From Tausonia pullulans (taxonomy: Eukaryota > Basidiomycota > Tremellomycetes > Cystofilobasidiales > Mrakiaceae): a stretch of DNA of 64,000 nucleotides. The notes under the pieces were generated by a model. It was not told the origin of the DNA. It ran no database searches and saw only the letters and a list, made by a program, of their open reading frames with translations. Each line of letters begins with the position of its first letter. The first letter of the stretch is position 1. This document shows, one piece after another, positions 25,025 through 33,742 of the stretch. The stretch spans positions 806,001 through 870,000 of the forward strand of contig OX637622.1 in assembly GCA_951802195.1 (NCBI GenBank), in the 5' to 3' direction. The position numbers were made by a program, and so were the translations under genes.

Positions 25025-25401
25025 AGTGTTCCGGAGTCTCTCTCTCGTTAAACGATATCTCCTTTGTCCTACCTATCTCCCTTTGCTCCTCTCTCTCCCT
25101 CTAAAAGCTAATTGCTGCTTCTTCGGTATTAGTATTGATGGTCTGTCTCTATCATGATATCTGTCCTCACACGGTGTCCTCGCTTGCCCACATAGGTATG
25201 CGGGCCTCAGCTCATCTCTCTGACTCTTGCCAAAGATTTCCTTTCCTCCTGCTTGAACTTCTCGTTGCGCTCCCCTACCGCCCTTAAGGGATTCACTATA
25301 CATACGTCCTCGTTTCGCACTCGAGTTTCAAACGGCAACGCTACTCTACAATCCGTCAGATAATCCTAAACAAGGACATGAAAAGAAAAGGACAACAAAA
25401 G
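25025..25401. other. GLT1 3' flank
   Basis: This 377-bp stretch is AT-richer than its surroundings and has no supported ORF. A four-T run read on the minus strand (25397-25400) directly follows the tRNA-Asp gene and can serve as its Pol III terminator. Confidence 0.4.
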
Positions 25402-25499
25402 CTCTCTGGCGGGGAGTCGAACCCCGGTCTCCCGCGGACAATTCGCTCTTGGCAAAGCTCATTGACAGGCGGACATCTTAGCCGTTGGACCACCAAAGA
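25402..25499 (-). tRNA. tRNA-Asp (anticodon GTC), 26-nt intron
   Basis: Found by folding. Acceptor strands TCTTTGG (25493-25499 read on minus) and CCAGAGA (25403-25409) pair with one G-T wobble, and the discriminator is G. The T arm is CGGGG-TTCGACT-CCCCG. The anticodon stem TCCGC pairs with GCGGG, and the loop CTGTCAC puts GTC at 34-36. A 26-nt intron (25437-25462) follows A37, the canonical place for tRNA introns. The spliced tRNA is 72 nt. U1-A72, G73 and GUC match known fungal aspartate tRNAs. A second copy lies at 27450-27606 in inverted orientation. Confidence 0.93.
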
Positions 25500-25616
25500 C
25501 TGTGCGATACACGAGACAGTGTGCATTGCAGTGCATCGTCACTCTCCATGTATTGGAAATTTAAATAGGTCCGACTTCTGTGCATACTGCTGCGGAAAAG
25601 CAGGACAGGGGTGGGG

Positions 25617-25916
25617 AACCACCATCCCGGTGGTTCGACCAACCCCCCCCCCCCCCCCCTCTCACGGCGCCCATCACGCCGTCCGGCCAACCATCCCCAG
25701 TGGTTCGACCAACCCCCTTCCGGCCAACCACCATCCCGGTGGTTCGACCAACCCCCCCCCCCCCCCCTCTCACGGCGCCCATCACGCCGTCCGGCCAACC
25801 ATCCCCAGTGGTTCGACCAACCCCCCCCCCCCCTCTCACGGCGCCCATCACGCCGTCCGGCCAACCATCCCCAGTGGTTCGGCCAACCCTCTTCCCACGG
25901 CGCCTCGCCCGACGTT
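25617..25916. repeat. poly-C minisatellite, about three full units
   Basis: Tandem array whose unit contains GGTTCGACCAAC, a C run, CTCACGGCGCCCATCACGCC, GTCCGGCCAACC and ATCCCCAGT. C runs of 17 (25643-25659), 16 (25752-25767) and 13 (25821-25833) nt separate near-identical blocks. A shorter partial unit at about 25713-25752 lacks the CTCACGG block, and the last block is diverged. The array has one strand with many C tracts, so it can form i-motif or G-quadruplex structures. The open frames through it (Pro-rich, or SHGAHHAVRP repeats) are by-products of the repeat, not genes. Confidence 0.9.
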
Positions 25917-25934
25917 CTCGCGCTCGGTCATGTC

Positions 25935-26025
25935 CGCTCTCCCTCTATCTAGCTACAACTCGCTATCTCTCATAGGGTTACCTCGTTCTCCACGTATAAC
26001 TCATGACTTAAATACAAAAAAAAAA
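25935..26025 (+). repeat. A-tailed short repeat, copy A
   Basis: About 91 nt starting CGCTCTCCCTCTATCTAGCT and ending in a TTAAATAC plus A run. Two more copies lie at 26245-26333 (same strand) and 27233-27322 (inverted). Copies A and C share the block CATAGGGTTACCTCGTTCT and then ACGTATAACTCATGACT almost base for base. The A-rich 3' end in all copies suggests retroposition or duplication of a transcript end. The source is unknown. Confidence 0.8.
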
Positions 26026-26244
26026 GTGGGGAAGTATGGTTAGACCATAGACCATAGCCACCTTTCGACATAGCTGGTCATCTTGATATGTATTTTAAGA
26101 TCTCCCTTACCCCGTCCCCCCTCTTACCTCCTACATCTGTCACCTCCAATCAACGCTCTTTACCATGGTCATTTTGCCTACCTTTTCTAATGGGCATATG
26201 TCCATACCCATAATTTGCTTTCCTTCCACCTATTCTTTCATCTT

Positions 26245-26333
26245 CGCTCTCCCTCTATCTAGCTACGACTCGCCATCTCTCATAGAATTACCTGTCCTCT
26301 ACGTATACCTCATGACTTAAATACAATAAAAAA
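26245..26333 (+). repeat. A-tailed short repeat, copy B
   Basis: Same family as copy A, with TAGAATTACCTGTCCTCTAC in place of TAGGGTTACCTCGTTCTC. It ends TTAAATACAATAAAAAA. Similarity to copy C extends about 40 bp further upstream (from about 26205), which does not hold for copy A. Confidence 0.8.
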
Positions 26334-26566
26334 CCTCGGGCTGTTTCTCCTAGGATCGGTCGTTTTTGTTGATACATATATCAAGTATAGAGGCCCTCTG
26401 GGCGACTGGGATGGGGAGGACAGGAGAAGGAAATTATAGTTGGAGATCGAGGAAGAGGAATGTACAGATGGAGAGCGGGATGGAATGAGGCAGATGGAGT
26501 GTTAAATATGAATTGTTAAAGATGGAGAGATTGGAATGGAGGAGGAGAGGGAAGAACCGGGAGAGT

Positions 26567-27119
26567 CTACCAAGGAGCGATGCAGAAGGGATAAGGGGAT
26601 CGGATGGTAAAGAGGAAAGGTGAGGAGAAGAGAAGACCGAAGCCAGATGCTGACCGTCCAAGCGTCGACCGCTGTCCCTCCCCGACGCTCCTCAGCCTTC
26701 GACCATCGCAGCCAGCGATCGCCACCGCCATCACCCCCTCGCCACCACCAGAATCACCCCCAGCCCCAGCATGTTGATCTTCCGTCACTTCGTGTCCTTC
26801 GGCCGATGTTTCGTCGGAGGGCGGATGCGACCGTCCGGATCTCGTCGTCCGTGATGCCGACGAGGTACTTGAACTTACTATACCGTCAGCGGCAGAGAAG
26901 GCACCAGGCTCGGGAACGGAGTTGCACTGGAGGATGAGGGCGTGCTGCGAGGGAGAGGGTGTTGGACAGTTGTCCGTCTCGAGGGAGGGGGATCGGAGGG
27001 AAGAAGCAGTGAAGACATGGGTTGTGACTGCGGTCCAGACGGCGGGCACCACAGGCACAGAGCTCGTCGAAGAGATAGAAGGACGCAACCGGGGCAGCGA
27101 GAAAGAGCACGTAACGCAT
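26567..27119 (-). pseudogene. possible broken gene for a small secreted Ser/Thr-rich protein
   Basis: On the minus strand an ATG at about 27117-27119 opens MRYVLFLAAPVAS, which looks like a signal peptide, but that frame continues into an unconvincing Cys/Arg/Pro-rich sequence. The neighbouring frame, overlapping the same bases, reads SISSTSSVPVVPAVW, then TAVTTHVFTA and a Ser/Thr/Gly-rich run to about 26567, as expected of the mature part of a secreted or wall-anchored fungal protein. The two frames meet without a plausible intron, so a frameshift is the simplest reading. An unusual intron or a chance ORF remain possible. No family was recognised. It lies between repeat copies B and C. Confidence 0.25.
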
Positions 27120-27232
27120 GCTGATGATGCGCCGTGAATATGTCGTTCGCGAGTGAGGCCGACATGGCATCCTTGCCCGGGTGGAAAGAGAACACAGGGA
27201 GAAGGGATGATCGAATCGAGGTTGACGTTCAG

Positions 27233-27322
27233 TTTTTTTTTGTACTTGAGTCATGAGTTATACGTAGAGAACGAGGTAACCCTATGAGAGATGATGATTC
27301 GTAGCTAGATAGAAGGAAAGCG
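27233..27322 (-). repeat. A-tailed short repeat, copy C (inverted)
   Basis: Reverse complement of the copy A/B family. Its A run appears as the T run at 27233-27241. Similarity to copy B extends to about 27365. It sits about 85 bp upstream of the second tRNA-Asp gene, in the same relative orientation that copy A has to the first tRNA-Asp gene. Confidence 0.8.
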
Positions 27323-27449
27323 AAAATGAAAGTAGGGATGGAAGGAAAACAAAAGATGGGTTATGGACTCCGCGTGTTGATTTTCTTATCCCAGATTCGG
27401 CTCTGAGCGATTGTCTTCCTTCACAGACGTCGCCTGGTGTATTTCACAA

Positions 27450-27606
27450 TCTTTGGTGGTCCAACGGCTAAGATGTCCGCCTGTCAGTAGTGCGAATACT
27501 TCTATCTCGTCTGCTCCTCTTCCCTTATCTGGGATCAGGAGTGGCCGAAGGCGATGGCATAGCCCCCTGTCCGCGGGAGACCGGGGTTCGACTCCCCGCC
27601 AGAGAG
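27450..27606 (+). tRNA. tRNA-Asp (anticodon GTC), 85-nt intron
   Basis: The 72 mature bases are the same as in the copy at 25402-25499: acceptor TCTTTGG (27450-27456) and CCAGAGA (27599-27605), discriminator G at 27606, anticodon loop CTGTCAC. The intron after A37 runs 27487-27571 (85 nt) and is unrelated in length to the 26-nt intron of the other copy. A T run at 27617-27621 is a good Pol III terminator. Confidence 0.92.
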
Positions 27607-27833
27607 CAGGATTACATTTTTCCTTCTTGGCTCACAGGATCGATACTGGCGAGGGTCTTGCATCCTACTCGAGAGCAAAGAGACCGAGAGTCATCGGACG
27701 GAAGGATGATGACAAGGGCCCGGGGGAATGCGCTGGTCAAAGGTGCTGCGCCTCGTGTGTCTTTCTCGCAGCGCCTGCCCTTCCTACCACCCCGATTTAC
27801 CCCTCATCACAATATGTATATCACGCTTTCTGT

Positions 27834-29437
27834 CTACCCCCTCGAAGCGAGGTACCTCGTCCACCAGCTTTCAAACGTCCCCTCCTGTCTCCACTCCATC
27901 CCGTTATCTGCCCAGCACTTCATGCTGAGCTCGGTGTTCTTCTCAGCACACGTGTCAGCCCACGAGCAGAAGAATAACAGGGCGAGAGCAGGAGCCACTC
28001 ACCTGAGGCCGAACAACCCCAGCAGCCGGTACCGACTTGTCCTCTTTGATATGTCCTGGGAGCCCATCTTCGCTCCCCGGAACCCCGAGCGCCTTTGCGA
28101 TAAAGCGACACATGTCGGCCTTCGTCATAGCTTCGCTGGCGCTGTAATGCATGATGGCCGGGGCTGGGAAGGAGCGAGAGGCCGGGAAGTGCTCGACGAG
28201 TTGGAGGATCGCGCGGGCGACATCCACGACGGCTGTTGGGTAGCGGGTTTGATAGGCGTCCACTAGAAAAGCGGGTTAAGTCAGAGAGAGAGAGAGAAAG
28301 AGAGAGAGAGAGGAGGGGGAAGGACAGACTAGTGTACGTCTTTCCAGACCTTTCGAGAACAATTGGTACGAGGCAATTGACCGCTGTCTCGTTGTCGTAC
28401 TCGGTCTCGCCGTACCTTGGTTAGACACACACAGTCGATCAGTACACGGATTCCTTCTTAGTGGCAAGGTGGACAGAACTCACAGGATGGGGACTGAAGG
28501 GAGGTTCGTCGTTCATGCTGATAAGTTCTACCAGCAAATTTCTACAATGCACGAATCAAACTATCTACTCACCACGAAGGACGATGCCCTTGCCAGCAGA
28601 GTGATCCAGCACAGCGACCTCGCCCTCGCGCTTGGTGACACCATAGAAGTTGAGCGGCTCCGGCTTATCCGTCGTCTCGTATGGGGGGCTGGGTCGGTCA
28701 TCCGCCCGTATCAGCGAAGGAAGCCTTGATCGCAAAGAGGAGTAAGAGGAAGCACGTTGTGCCTGGGAAGACGTAATCCGTCGAAATGTAGATGAGCCGG
28801 AAATCGAGTTGAGCGGCGAGCTTGGAGAGGTGCAGTGGGACCGCGGCGTTGATCTGGCGGGCCTTGGAGGGGTCCTTGTCAGCGACGTCGGGGCCTGGTG
28901 AGTGAAAACAAGGTTGTCAGGAGATGGACTTAGAGAAAGATGGGAGGAGGATACATGCGTCGTTCGGCGGCACAGTGGACGACGACTGACGGACGCGTTG
29001 CGGCCCGGAGCAAAGAACGAAGATCAGTGGCAATATGGCTGTGAGGGCTCGAAGAAAGGGACGATACCGACCGTCAGGCTTGAACTCCGAGAGGAACGTC
29101 TCGACGGCCGTCTCATCGAGAAGGTCGAGCTTGATGAGCGCGTCAGACGAGCGCGAAAACGCGAGGCCCTTGACTTTAGGAGGCGGTCGATGATGATGTT
29201 CAGATGTGATGCAACACCTTGCAGGCCTGCTCACTCACCCTCGTCGAAGGAAGCTGCCCCATCAAAGACGGCGAGCGTCGCGCGACCAAGGACGCCGGAT
29301 CTGGAGAGACGCGATCGTGGCAGCGGGTGAGTGACCGCGCGCGGAGAGGGCACAAGGATGAGTTGATAGAGTTCAGCGGCTCAGAATGAAACCGTTGAAG
29401 GGAGAAGCACTCACGCCCCAGTGATGACGGCCTTCAT
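27834..29437 (-). CDS. MAT2B-like: RmlD-like NAD(P)-binding protein, MAT2B family
   Basis: Extended short-chain dehydrogenase fold, related to dTDP-4-dehydrorhamnose reductase and to the regulatory beta subunit of methionine adenosyltransferase. Exon 1 is 23 nt (29415-29437), and joined to exon 2 it gives MKAVITGASGVLGRATLAVF with the GxxGxxG nucleotide loop intact. Later exons read SRSSDALIKLDLLDETAVE, then FLSEFKPD, a CAAERRPDVADKDPSKARQI segment, FRLIYISTDYVFPG (YxxxK-region strand) and ETTDKPEPLNFYGVTKREGE with the catalytic Tyr/Lys. Then come LYGETEYDNETAVN, VDAYQTRYPTAVVDVARAIL and VVRPQ. The last exon encodes NTELSMKCWADNG and ends WWTRYLASRG at the stop 27834-27836. Fungal members are often annotated only as RmlD. 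A role in S-adenosylmethionine metabolism is inferred from the family. It shares a promoter with RIP1. Confidence 0.85.
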
Positions 29438-29661
29438 TGCTCCTTGCGGGTGAGATGGATGATGGATGGAGGTGAGTCGCCCTCTCTGCCTTGCTTCTCT
29501 AGACGACGCCCGATTGGATGCCCGCCAGCAGCGAGAGCGAGCAGCGAGCGAGGTGGCAGCGGCGCGCGGCGGGCGGACGTCTTTCCTTCGCCCTCGTCGT
29601 CGTCTTCCTTCCGACGTCGTCCTCTCTCTCCCTCCTTCCCCTCCTTCCCCGTCCGCCCACC
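29438..29661. promoter_or_regulatory. bidirectional promoter with a CCAAT box
   Basis: These 224 bp separate the divergent starts of the MAT2B-like gene and RIP1. ATTGG at 29513-29517 is a CCAAT box on the minus strand, 76 bp from one start and 145 bp from the other. The HAP2/3/4/5 complex acts through such boxes on respiratory genes in yeasts, so control of RIP1 through it is plausible. This is unproven. Confidence 0.45.
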
Positions 29662-31186
29662 ATGTCCGCCGCTCTTCGGACCGCGTCGAAGGCCAAGAAC
29701 TTCATCAACTCGCCGCCCTCGGTCTCGTTCAACGCCCGAGGCACGTCCCCGCTCTCCAAGGGCATCTCGTTCGACCACCTCCCTTCCCACGGCGCCCACC
29801 ACGCCGGCCCCCCCGCCCCAGGCCACAGGTCCGATAGCCCCTACAAGTTCGCCCTCAACGCGTCCAGGGGCATCACCAGGACTGGAGTCAACGGTGAGGC
29901 CCCCTAGCGACGGTCCGACAAGGGGCGACGGGCGGAGGGCGAATCGGGGAGCGCGAGCGCGAGCAAAGAGAGGACGGATGCCCGGCCCCTCCTCTCTCAT
30001 TCGTCGTCTTTCATGCCACGAGCCTGGCTCGCTCTTCCTCCCTCCTCAGTCCCCCTCTCGTCCAGCCTCTGCTGGCTGCATTGAATGGAGGAAGGCCCAG
30101 CGAGATCGCGAGAGACGCAGGGGAGAAGAGAGGTTGAGGCGGGGGGTGTCTACTCCCCTTTGCTCTCGCTCTGCCCCCCCTTCCGCGCGAGGGAGAGAGC
30201 GAGCGGCAGTCCGCCTGGCTTGATTCGATGTTCCCTCGACTCTCGTTCGCCCAGTCTCCCGCTTGAAACTATCCTGGCCCCATCCTCGCACACACACTTT
30301 CTCTCCTCCCGCCTAGTCGAGCCCCCTCATCTAACAACGTGCTGACCCGTCCCCTCTTCTCCCCAGTCGCTCCCTCCTACCTCAGCGCCCGCTCGGTTCA
30401 CACCTCTGCGCCCGTCGCTGCCCGCGACCCGGTCGCTACGCCCGACATGTCGGCGTACCGTGTCAAGAACGCGGCCGCGAACCGCAACTTCTCGTACTTC
30501 ATGATCGGTTCCTTCGGTGCCCTCACGGCCGTCGCCGCTAAGTCGGCCGTCGTCGACGTCGTCTCGACGCTCTCCGCCTCGGCCGACGTTCTCGCGCTCG
30601 CCAAGATTGAGGTCGCGATGGCTTCGATCCCCGAGGGCAAGAACGTTGTCGTCAAGTGGCGTGGAAAGCCCGTCTTCATCCGTCACCGTACCCCGGACGA
30701 GATTGACGAGGCCAACGCCGTCGACGCCGCCTCGCTCCGTGACCCCCAGACCGACGCTGACCGCACCCAGAACCCTGAGTGGTGAGCGGCAGCTGTCTTC
30801 TTGTTTCAAATCAAGCGTAGTGCTGACCTCCTTTGTCTCCTTCATCAAGGCTTGTCATGGTCGGTGTCTGCACTCATCTTGGATGCGTCCCCATGTACGT
30901 CGTTGTCCCACGCGTGCCCTTCCTCAAGCGCCTTGCTGACCCCTTCCTCTCTTCGTCCCTACAGTGGAGAGGCCGGTGACTTCGGCGGATGGTTCTGCCC
31001 CTGCCACGGATCCCACTACGGTTCGTTCCCCTTGCCCTTTCCTCCCTTCTCACCCTAGCTTATCCTCTCCCGTATCGACTCCCTTCAGACATCTCCGGTC
31101 GTATCCGCAAGGGTCCCGCCCCTCTCAACCTCGAGATCCCCGAGTACTCGCTCAGGGAGGACGACGGCATCATCCAGGTCGGTTAA
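29662..31186 (+). CDS. RIP1: Rieske iron-sulfur subunit of cytochrome bc1 complex
   Basis: Carries the 2Fe-2S cluster that takes electrons from ubiquinol to cytochrome c1. Exons 29662-29893, 30367-30781, 30850-30894, 30965-31020 and 31089-31186 sum to 846 nt, 281 residues. The presequence is long, with two parts: [20 protein letters not shown], and later [19 protein letters not shown] tether and membrane helix follow ([19 protein letters not shown]), then [20 protein letters not shown] and [10 protein letters not shown]. Both cluster-binding boxes are intact: CTHLGC and CPCHGSHYD. It ends [12 protein letters not shown]. The first intron is 473 nt, several times the usual length here. The extended N-terminus with a His/Pro-rich stretch ([17 protein letters not shown]) is unusual compared with the 215-residue yeast protein. 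Confidence 0.96.
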
Positions 31187-32529
31187 AGCGCCTCGGTTGA
31201 TTCGTTGAGGAAGGTAGAGGGCGAGGGCAGTGAGCGCGGTTGGCGCGTTTGGTTGGAGAATACATGGGGCTTCGTTTCTTTTTCTTGTTGCTTGAGCCTG
31301 TCTGTGTGCTAGGGATACGCGAAAGAAGATTGCGAACGACAGTCAACTGAGATCGTGGTGTCGAGGACTTCGGCCGTGCAGGCAGCTTTGTTCGACCAGG
31401 CGTGCAGGCGTCGGCTCATGCGCCTTGTCTGCCCGTAATGCAAGGGCTGACGGTGCCTCGGGGATGAGAGAGCACAGGCGACAGGGGAGAGGAATATTCC
31501 GTAAAATAAATCGGCTTGCGAGAACCAGAGGGGAGATTGACAATTACGACGCAACTAACTGTTTGCAGCCATGAGCTGACATGGTGTCCACCGGTTTGAA
31601 TGTTGGCTCTTCAACATCATGCATCTCATTAAATGGTCCCGGTCTTTCGTTGGTCACGACGAAGGAAATCCGCTTTCGATGTGAGAGATCGGACGCTACA
31701 CTAGAGGACGTATGCTGACATGGCCCATGCGCACAAGCCGGAGGTTCAGCGCCTTACCTCATCGGAGGGTAGTCCTCAAGCAACGGGGCTCTTGGCGATG
31801 GTATTTTCGAACTGAGAAAACCGACGACAACTGACGGATCACATGGTGCTACAGCCAGTCAACTATCCCGAGTCCCGCTCTAGTCCTTCAGCGAGACTTC
31901 TCCCGTCTCGGTCGGTGGCACAAACAGCCTACCTGCTTCGACGGACAGCATCATTCAGATTTATATTGTTGTGCTTGCATGAGGAAAGGCAGGAGAGAGG
32001 GGTGGCAGAACGGTGGACATCAGCTGCTGGATCGGACGAGCAAGTCGAAAGTCTACACCTGTAAGCCATGTGAGATAAGCAGGTGTCCGTCGTTCGTGTA
32101 CCTTCGCACGTTCTGCACTGGAGGAGGAGGGGAGCGAGGGGGTGACTGAGTGACGTCCGCGCTCTCAGCCAGGCCAGGCCAGGCTGTCAAGGTTACTAGT
32201 GAGCAGTCGGGGGCGTGGGCGTGGGACAGGGCAGGATTGCGATAACATGCGGTTGGCGGGCGGGTGGGTTGGCTCGCGCGCGTTTCAGGAGCGGCGATGG
32301 ACGGGGATGGTTACAAGGGTGTGCGCAAGGGGTTGTTTGGTTGAAGGATATGAGAAAGCGTGTCCGCCGCCTACTCCGTACGCGGTTGCCTTTTATATCG
32401 CTCTGGGCTTTCTCTCCACATACGAAGACTCTCGCTCTCGCTCCCGTCCAACATCCACTACTCGTCTCAATCCCCCTTACAGTCTCTTCCCGGTCTCTTT
32501 CTCACCCCCCCAACTCCCCCCTCCCCCCT
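31187..32529. other. gene-poor stretch downstream of RIP1
   Basis: About 1.3 kb with no supported coding region on either strand. Composition is closer to even GC than in the genes around it. The short open frames (for example 31843-32064 and 32199-32555) show no motif, leader or splice logic. It leads into the decayed gene at about 32.53 kb. Confidence 0.4.
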
Positions 32530-33314
32530 ACCACAGTGGTCGTGAAGTCCACTGAGACCGCCACGGTTACTCAGATCGATGTCAAAAATGACTTCTTTCA
32601 TCTCTTAGTCTCGCGCTCCGCATACCTGGACTCGCTTGTGACCCCAGGCCTCTACTCTACAGTGCTATCTCTACCAAGGACAATATGTGGGAGACGACGT
32701 CAGCTGTCAGCCATCCGCAATCCCGTATTGTGATTCTTGATATGTCCCTAATACAGCGCCATCATCGACAAGACAAAGACCCTCGTCCAGACTCTAATTC
32801 AGGGATCGTCCACGTCTCGACTGCTACTACGACTGAGGTTCGTCCGCGCTTTGCCTTATTTCCTCTTCCGATCAAAGATTGACTCCGGGACTGCAGATCG
32901 CCACTGACACTGCCTTCCGGACCGCCATGGCAACCGTTACTTCCATGAGGACGGGAACGACGACAGCTACTGAGGCTGTGACTGCTACCGCCACCATCAC
33001 CTAGGCGACTCTCAACCAGCCCACGGACTTCAGCAACTGTCGTCAGGCCTGCTCATCCGCATGCGGCATGATGACCTACCCTGCCGCTTGCTCCGCCGAC
33101 CCAGGCGCCCTCGCTCAAGTACGAGGTTCCTCTATGGCAGGCGACGGCCCCGGCCGTCGAATGATACACTGTCCACGAACCGTAGCAGATGACCATCCCC
33201 GAGGAGGTGTGGTACAAGCCGACGTGGTGTCCGAGTGAGTCGCGATTGTCATCTCTGCTTCTTTCCACTGACCCACTGCTTCTCTTCTCCAGGAAGCAAG
33301 TGTTAGTTGAGGGG
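32530..33314 (+). pseudogene. decayed gene for a secreted Thr-rich, Cys-containing protein
   Basis: Exon-like fragments on the plus strand keep protein-like composition but not one open frame. About 32540-32590 reads VVVKSTETATVTQIDV. About 32755-32840 gives Thr/Ser-rich pieces. After a convincing intron end (CTGCAG at 32892-32897) come IATDTAFRTAMATVTS and a TATEAVTATATIT run. Then FSNCRQACSSACGMMTYPAA and CSADPGALAQ follow, and near the 3' end VWYKPTWCP and a final splice (GTGAGT at about 33234, CAG at about 33294). Several in-frame stops interrupt it (for example TAG after ATATIT and two more before VWYK), and frames shift between pieces, so it cannot make the full product. The family was not recognised. 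The Cys-rich part resembles a small secreted effector or wall protein. Confidence 0.5.
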
Positions 33315-33742
33315 TAGATCCTACCTTTCTTCTCTCCTTATACTTGCCTCATCATTCTTTCATCAAACCATGTCAACAGCTCGCTTGTTTCATTATTTCC
33401 GTCCCTTTGCCGTCCCTTCCTTCGCAACAATCTCTTAGTCTACGTCCGTCCCCCCATCTCTCGATATCTAGCTACCTTGACATGTTTCTTATGAGCATGG
33501 GCTCGTCTGAACGAACGACGACGACGTGCGCGCAGGAAAAAACAGATGGTCGTCAAGGAAGAGCTCCCAAACACTCTCTCTGTGCCTCCCTCTTCCTTTC
33601 TTATACCTCTCATGTTCTCTTCGATCCTGGATAAGCTCAGGCTCCCCGGATAAGAAGGAACAGCCCGCCACGCGACAGCATCGCAACGCGCCAGGGCGAC
33701 ACTCGCCCTCACCCTTGGCCGCGCGAGCTCGCTCGCCTCGCG

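Noticed and set aside
25643-25833. Regularly spaced repeats that might suggest a CRISPR-like array
   Set aside because: The intervals are C runs and the same block again, not unique spacers. The host is a eukaryote, and no cas gene is present.
25378-26043. Long Pro-rich and SHGAHHAVRP-repeat open frames in all three plus-strand frames and on the minus strand
   Set aside because: They exist only because the minisatellite unit lacks stops. No start context, intron or homologue supports a gene.
26205-27365. Copies B and C as terminal inverted repeats of a DNA transposon
   Set aside because: A third copy lies outside the pair, each copy ends in an A run, and no target-site duplication or transposase sequence is visible.
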